A stretch of 64,000 nucleotides of DNA from Azophilus sp026709365 (GTDB lineage Bacteria; Pseudomonadota; Gammaproteobacteria; Pseudomonadales; Azotimanducaceae), in NCBI GenBank assembly GCA_965200175.1, contig OZ241345.1, positions 1,736,001-1,800,000 on the forward strand. The letters are read 5' to 3'. How positions within the stretch are numbered: position 1 is the first letter of the stretch; the number at the start of each line of letters is the position of its first letter. This document shows, one piece after another, positions 61,388 through 64,000 of the stretch. A program made the translations under genes and the position numbers. The notes under the pieces were generated by a model, which searched no databases, was not told the DNA's origin, and saw nothing but the letters and a program-made list of their open reading frames with translations.

Positions 61388-64000
61388 ACACCGTTCGCCG
61401 CTCGTGTACCGAACTCCTCGACCAAGAGGACGGTCGGCCTAGTCCGCCGAAGCCCAAGCCTTTGTCCTCGTTCCGCGACCGGCTTGCCTATGTGCTGCTG
61501 GGCGACCCGGGCGAAGGCAAAACCACTTCGCTTGAGGAAGAGTGCGAATTGCTTGGCGATAAGGGGCATTGGATCACGGCCCGCGATTTCCTAGCCCTCA
61601 GCCCTAAGCCCGATTGGCGGGGAAAGACCTTGTTTATCGATGGTCTCGACGAGGTCCGGGCCGGGCAAGCCGATGCGCGAACGCCATTCGATGCCATTCG
61701 CGGACGCTTGGACACCTTAGGAAGCCCATCCTTCCGCCTGTCCTGCAGGATGGCGGATTGGTTGGGCGCGAATGACCGGCAGCATTTGAACGCCGTGAGT
61801 CCAGACGGCGCCGTCGCGGTGCTGCGCTTGGAGCCCCTGACGGATGGCGACCTGCGCAAAATCACCGGGAACCATCCAAGCATTGGCGATGCTCAAGCGT
61901 TTCTCATCGCAGCGCGGGAAGGTGGCATCGAGCCCCTGTTGCGCAATCCGCAAAGCCTGAAGATGCTGATGGCCGCGTTCGCCGAACGCGGGCGACTTCC
62001 CAACAGTCGGCAGGAGGTCTTCGAAATCGCCTGCCAGCGGCTTGTGCTTGAGCACAACGAGGAGCACAACGCCATCTCCCCCTACCCGCAGCCGGACCGG
62101 ATGCTGGATGCCGCCGGACGCCTCTGTGCCCTGCAGCTGCTTGCAGGAAACGCAGGCTACGCCATTCGCCCCGAAGCCGTCGCCGAAGACGACTACCCTG
62201 ATCTGCGGCAGCTTGACCCCTCGCTAGACAACATCGGTCGCGATGCTCTTGCCAGCAAACTGTTCTCAAGCCCTGCTGAAGGCCGCGTTGAACCTGAGCA
62301 CCGCCAGATTGCGGAGTATCTCGGTGGCCGTTACCTAGCCAAGCGCATTGAGGACGGGCTGCCGTCGAACCGAATCATCGCCTTGATGGCTGGCCGGGAC
62401 GGCACAGTGGTCACGCCCCTGCGGGGCCTTTCCGCTTGGACCGCTGCGCATTCCCCCACTGCCCGTAAAGATCTCATTGATCGTGACGCGATTGGAGTGG
62501 GCCTGTACGGCGACGTTCGGTCGTTCTCGCTGGATGAGAAAGGAGCATTGCTCCGCGCCCTGCAGCAAAACCCGATCGCCGTTCGTTCGCCCTACGATGC
62601 GGCAAGAGCGTTTGGCTCACTGGCAGCACCCGGCATCGAGGAAGCGTTCCGGGAGATTCTGGCCAACCCGGATCCCGGCGACGACGCCCAGTGGTTCACG
62701 CTGTTCGTGCTGCGGGTGGCAACTGAGGGGCATCCATTGCCGGATTTGGCCGACCTGCTCATGCAGCTCGTTCGCGATAGCACACGCTGGTCCAGCGTCA
62801 ACAGTGCCGCCCTTCATGCCTTCTTGCATTGCAGCCCACCCCCGAAACGGGATAGCAAGCTGGTCGCCCTGTTGGAGGACGTGCGATCGGGCAATGTTCG
62901 GGATGATCGCAACGAGCTGCTGGGCCTTCTGTTGATCGAGCTGTACCCAACGGTGGTGGGGCCCCGCTCAGTTTGGGACCATCTAGTGGACAATCCCGAC
63001 AAATCCTGGGTCGGCTCCTACTCCCAGTTCTGGAACCACAATCTGCTTGAAAAGTCATCCGACCAACAACTAGCGGAGCTTCTCGACGAAATGGCGCGGC
63101 GCAACCTGGCTCGCCATCAAGTTCTGGAACCGCACCATTTGCGGGACTTGTCCGCACAGCTGCTCGTCCGAGGACTGGCGACCCATGGCGATCAGCTTGA
63201 CGCCAACCGGCTTTACAGTTGGCTGGGCTTGAACGTGGAGGATGGCGAACTGCTCGGCGGATACGATGCATCGCTGGCAAGACAGGTGGGCGATTGGCTT
63301 TGCGAGCATCCAGACCGCTTCAAGGACATCGTCATCGAGGGATTGGGCCAAGCGCCCGAATCCGACGAATTCCCTATCCACGTCCTGGACATGGAAGCGC
63401 GGCTGCACAATGCAGCCAACCCAAGCGGCTTCGGTCTGTGGTGTCTCAAACAGGCCATCCGTTCGGATGACATGCAACCACGCACCGCTAGATACCTGCT
63501 CCGTCAAGGGGTTCAGGCTCTTCGCCGCGAAGAGGGCGGTGAAGGGCTTTCCGAATCGTTTCTTATCAACAGCGTGGCGGGCTTGCCGAACCTCGAAACG
63601 CACCTTGGGCATCTCTTGGCACCCCCCAAGAACGTTGAGTGGGAGGACCGGGTTCAACAACGCCAAGCGAAGTGGCGCAAGCAGCATAAGGAATGGTTGG
63701 AGACGGTTCGCAGCCATCACCTCGCATTGGTCGAAAACCAAGCACCACCGAGAATTCTTCACGAATTAGCGCGGGTTTACCTTGGAACCACGCCGCCGGA
63801 CGGAGCGACAAAGGACGGTCCCGCGCGGATACGCGAAAAGCTGGCCAACGACGACAGCTTGACCCAAGCAGCACTCGGCGCTTTCCGAGGCGCGGTCGAG
63901 CGGGACGACCTGCCTACACCCGACCAGATCCTGAAGCTCCATCGGGATGGCAAACTGCACTTGCTAAGCCTGCCATATCTGGCTGGCCTAGCGGAACGCG
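61384..64000 (+). CDS. NACHT-like STAND NTPase (3' end beyond window)
   Basis: An open frame of 872 codons to the edge. Walker A YVLLGDPGEGKTTSLEEE (Gly40-Thr48) and Walker B TLFIDGLDEVRAGQ (Asp86, with the extra acidic Asp89-Glu90 usual for NACHT). RLEPLTDGDLRKITG and RNPQSLKMLMAAF (sensor and winged-helix region) follow. Residues about 300-870 are helical, with many leucines (LLALLEDVRSGNVRDDR, LLHAFLHCSPPPK) like HEAT/TPR sensors. Such proteins are bacterial NLR-type antiphage sensors. Coupled to the DUF4143 ATPase. The effector domain, if C-terminal, is outside the window. Confidence 0.8.
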   Translation, partial: MNTVRRSCTELLDQEDGRPSPPKPKPLSSFRDRLAYVLLGDPGEGKTTSLEEECELLGDKGHWITARDFLALSPKPDWRGKTLFIDGLDEVRAGQADARTPFDAIRGRLDTLGSPSFRLSCRMADWLGANDRQHLNAVSPDGAVAVLRLEPLTDGDLRKITGNHPSIGDAQAFLIAAREGGIEPLLRNPQSLKMLMAAFAERGRLPNSRQEVFEIACQRLVLEHNEEHNAISPYPQPDRMLDAAGRLCALQLLAGNAGYAIRPEAVAEDDYPDLRQLDPSLDNIGRDALASKLFSSPAEGRVEPEHRQIAEYLGGRYLAKRIEDGLPSNRIIALMAGRDGTVVTPLRGLSAWTAAHSPTARKDLIDRDAIGVGLYGDVRSFSLDEKGALLRALQQNPIAVRSPYDAARAFGSLAAPGIEEAFREILANPDPGDDAQWFTLFVLRVATEGHPLPDLADLLMQLVRDSTRWSSVNSAALHAFLHCSPPPKRDSKLVALLEDVRSGNVRDDRNELLGLLLIELYPTVVGPRSVWDHLVDNPDKSWVGSYSQFWNHNLLEKSSDQQLAELLDEMARRNLARHQVLEPHHLRDLSAQLLVRGLATHGDQLDANRLYSWLGLNVEDGELLGGYDASLARQVGDWLCEHPDRFKDIVIEGLGQAPESDEFPIHVLDMEARLHNAANPSGFGLWCLKQAIRSDDMQPRTARYLLRQGVQALRREEGGEGLSESFLINSVAGLPNLETHLGHLLAPPKNVEWEDRVQQRQAKWRKQHKEWLETVRSHHLALVENQAPPRILHELARVYLGTTPPDGATKDGPARIREKLANDDSLTQAALGAFRGAVERDDLPTPDQILKLHRDGKLHLLSLPYLAGLAER

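Overview
The window is GC-rich chromosomal DNA, most likely from a gammaproteobacterium. The best evidence is the right-hand block on the minus strand, acpP-fabF-mltG-tmk-holB-pilZ, which is the classic gammaproteobacterial order (pabC is missing from it). A TonB-dependent receptor, a BCCT transporter, a MacA/FtsX-type ABC exporter and a PhaC-like synthase also fit a Gram-negative heterotroph, perhaps marine or host-associated. Both ends of the window cut through a gene.

Layout. 1-4.8 kb: TonB-dependent receptor (open at the left edge), small membrane protein, hisI-hisG, Cys-rich secreted protein. 4.9-13.2 kb: a MoxR AAA ATPase and its expected VWA partner, separated by a helicase-nuclease and a DUF4143 ATPase. 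13.3-15.8 kb: GPP34 protein, nitroreductase, tRNA-Arg(CCG) and a secreted protein resembling type III secretion (T3SS) filament/tip proteins. 16-24 kb: PhaC-like synthase, ThDP decarboxylase (frameshifted), MFS transporter, coupled DAO oxidoreductase and Tyr phosphatase, membrane protein. 24.3-28.1 kb: minus-strand operon of a small protein, Rieske oxygenase, cytochrome P450 and CMD protein. 28.3-32.2 kb: flavodoxin-like protein, a SopB/IpgD-type phosphoinositide phosphatase and, just after it, a SelW-like selenoprotein whose UGA hides it from ordinary gene calling. 32.2-36.5 kb: four-gene ABC exporter operon. 36.6-46.6 kb: Dcp peptidase, RecQ, an acyl-CoA-dehydrogenase-like/DUF1330/ALDH/SnoaL cluster, an orphan antitoxin, BCCT transporter. 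46.8-48.4 kb: two-gene AAA ATPase plus putative nuclease. 48.4-53.5 kb: FAH-family hydrolase, PepQ, S9 peptidase, GNAT. 53.5-58.4 kb: the pilZ-to-acpP block. 58.5 kb to the right edge: secreted HNH nuclease, then a frameshifted DUF4143 ATPase overlapping a large NACHT-like NTPase that runs off the edge.

The most notable content is (i) a SopB-family effector and a possible T3SS filament/tip protein with no secretion apparatus in view, which suggests host interaction; (ii) a selenoprotein with a convincing bacterial SECIS hairpin 15 nt after the UGA; (iii) three separate defence-like loci; (iv) a dispersed hairpin-containing intergenic repeat family with at least six copies and stems that co-vary between copies; and (v) several genes whose -10 box lies only 6-10 nt before the start codon, suggesting leaderless transcripts. 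Two genes carry apparent single-base frameshifts beside short homopolymers; these may be real or sequencing errors.
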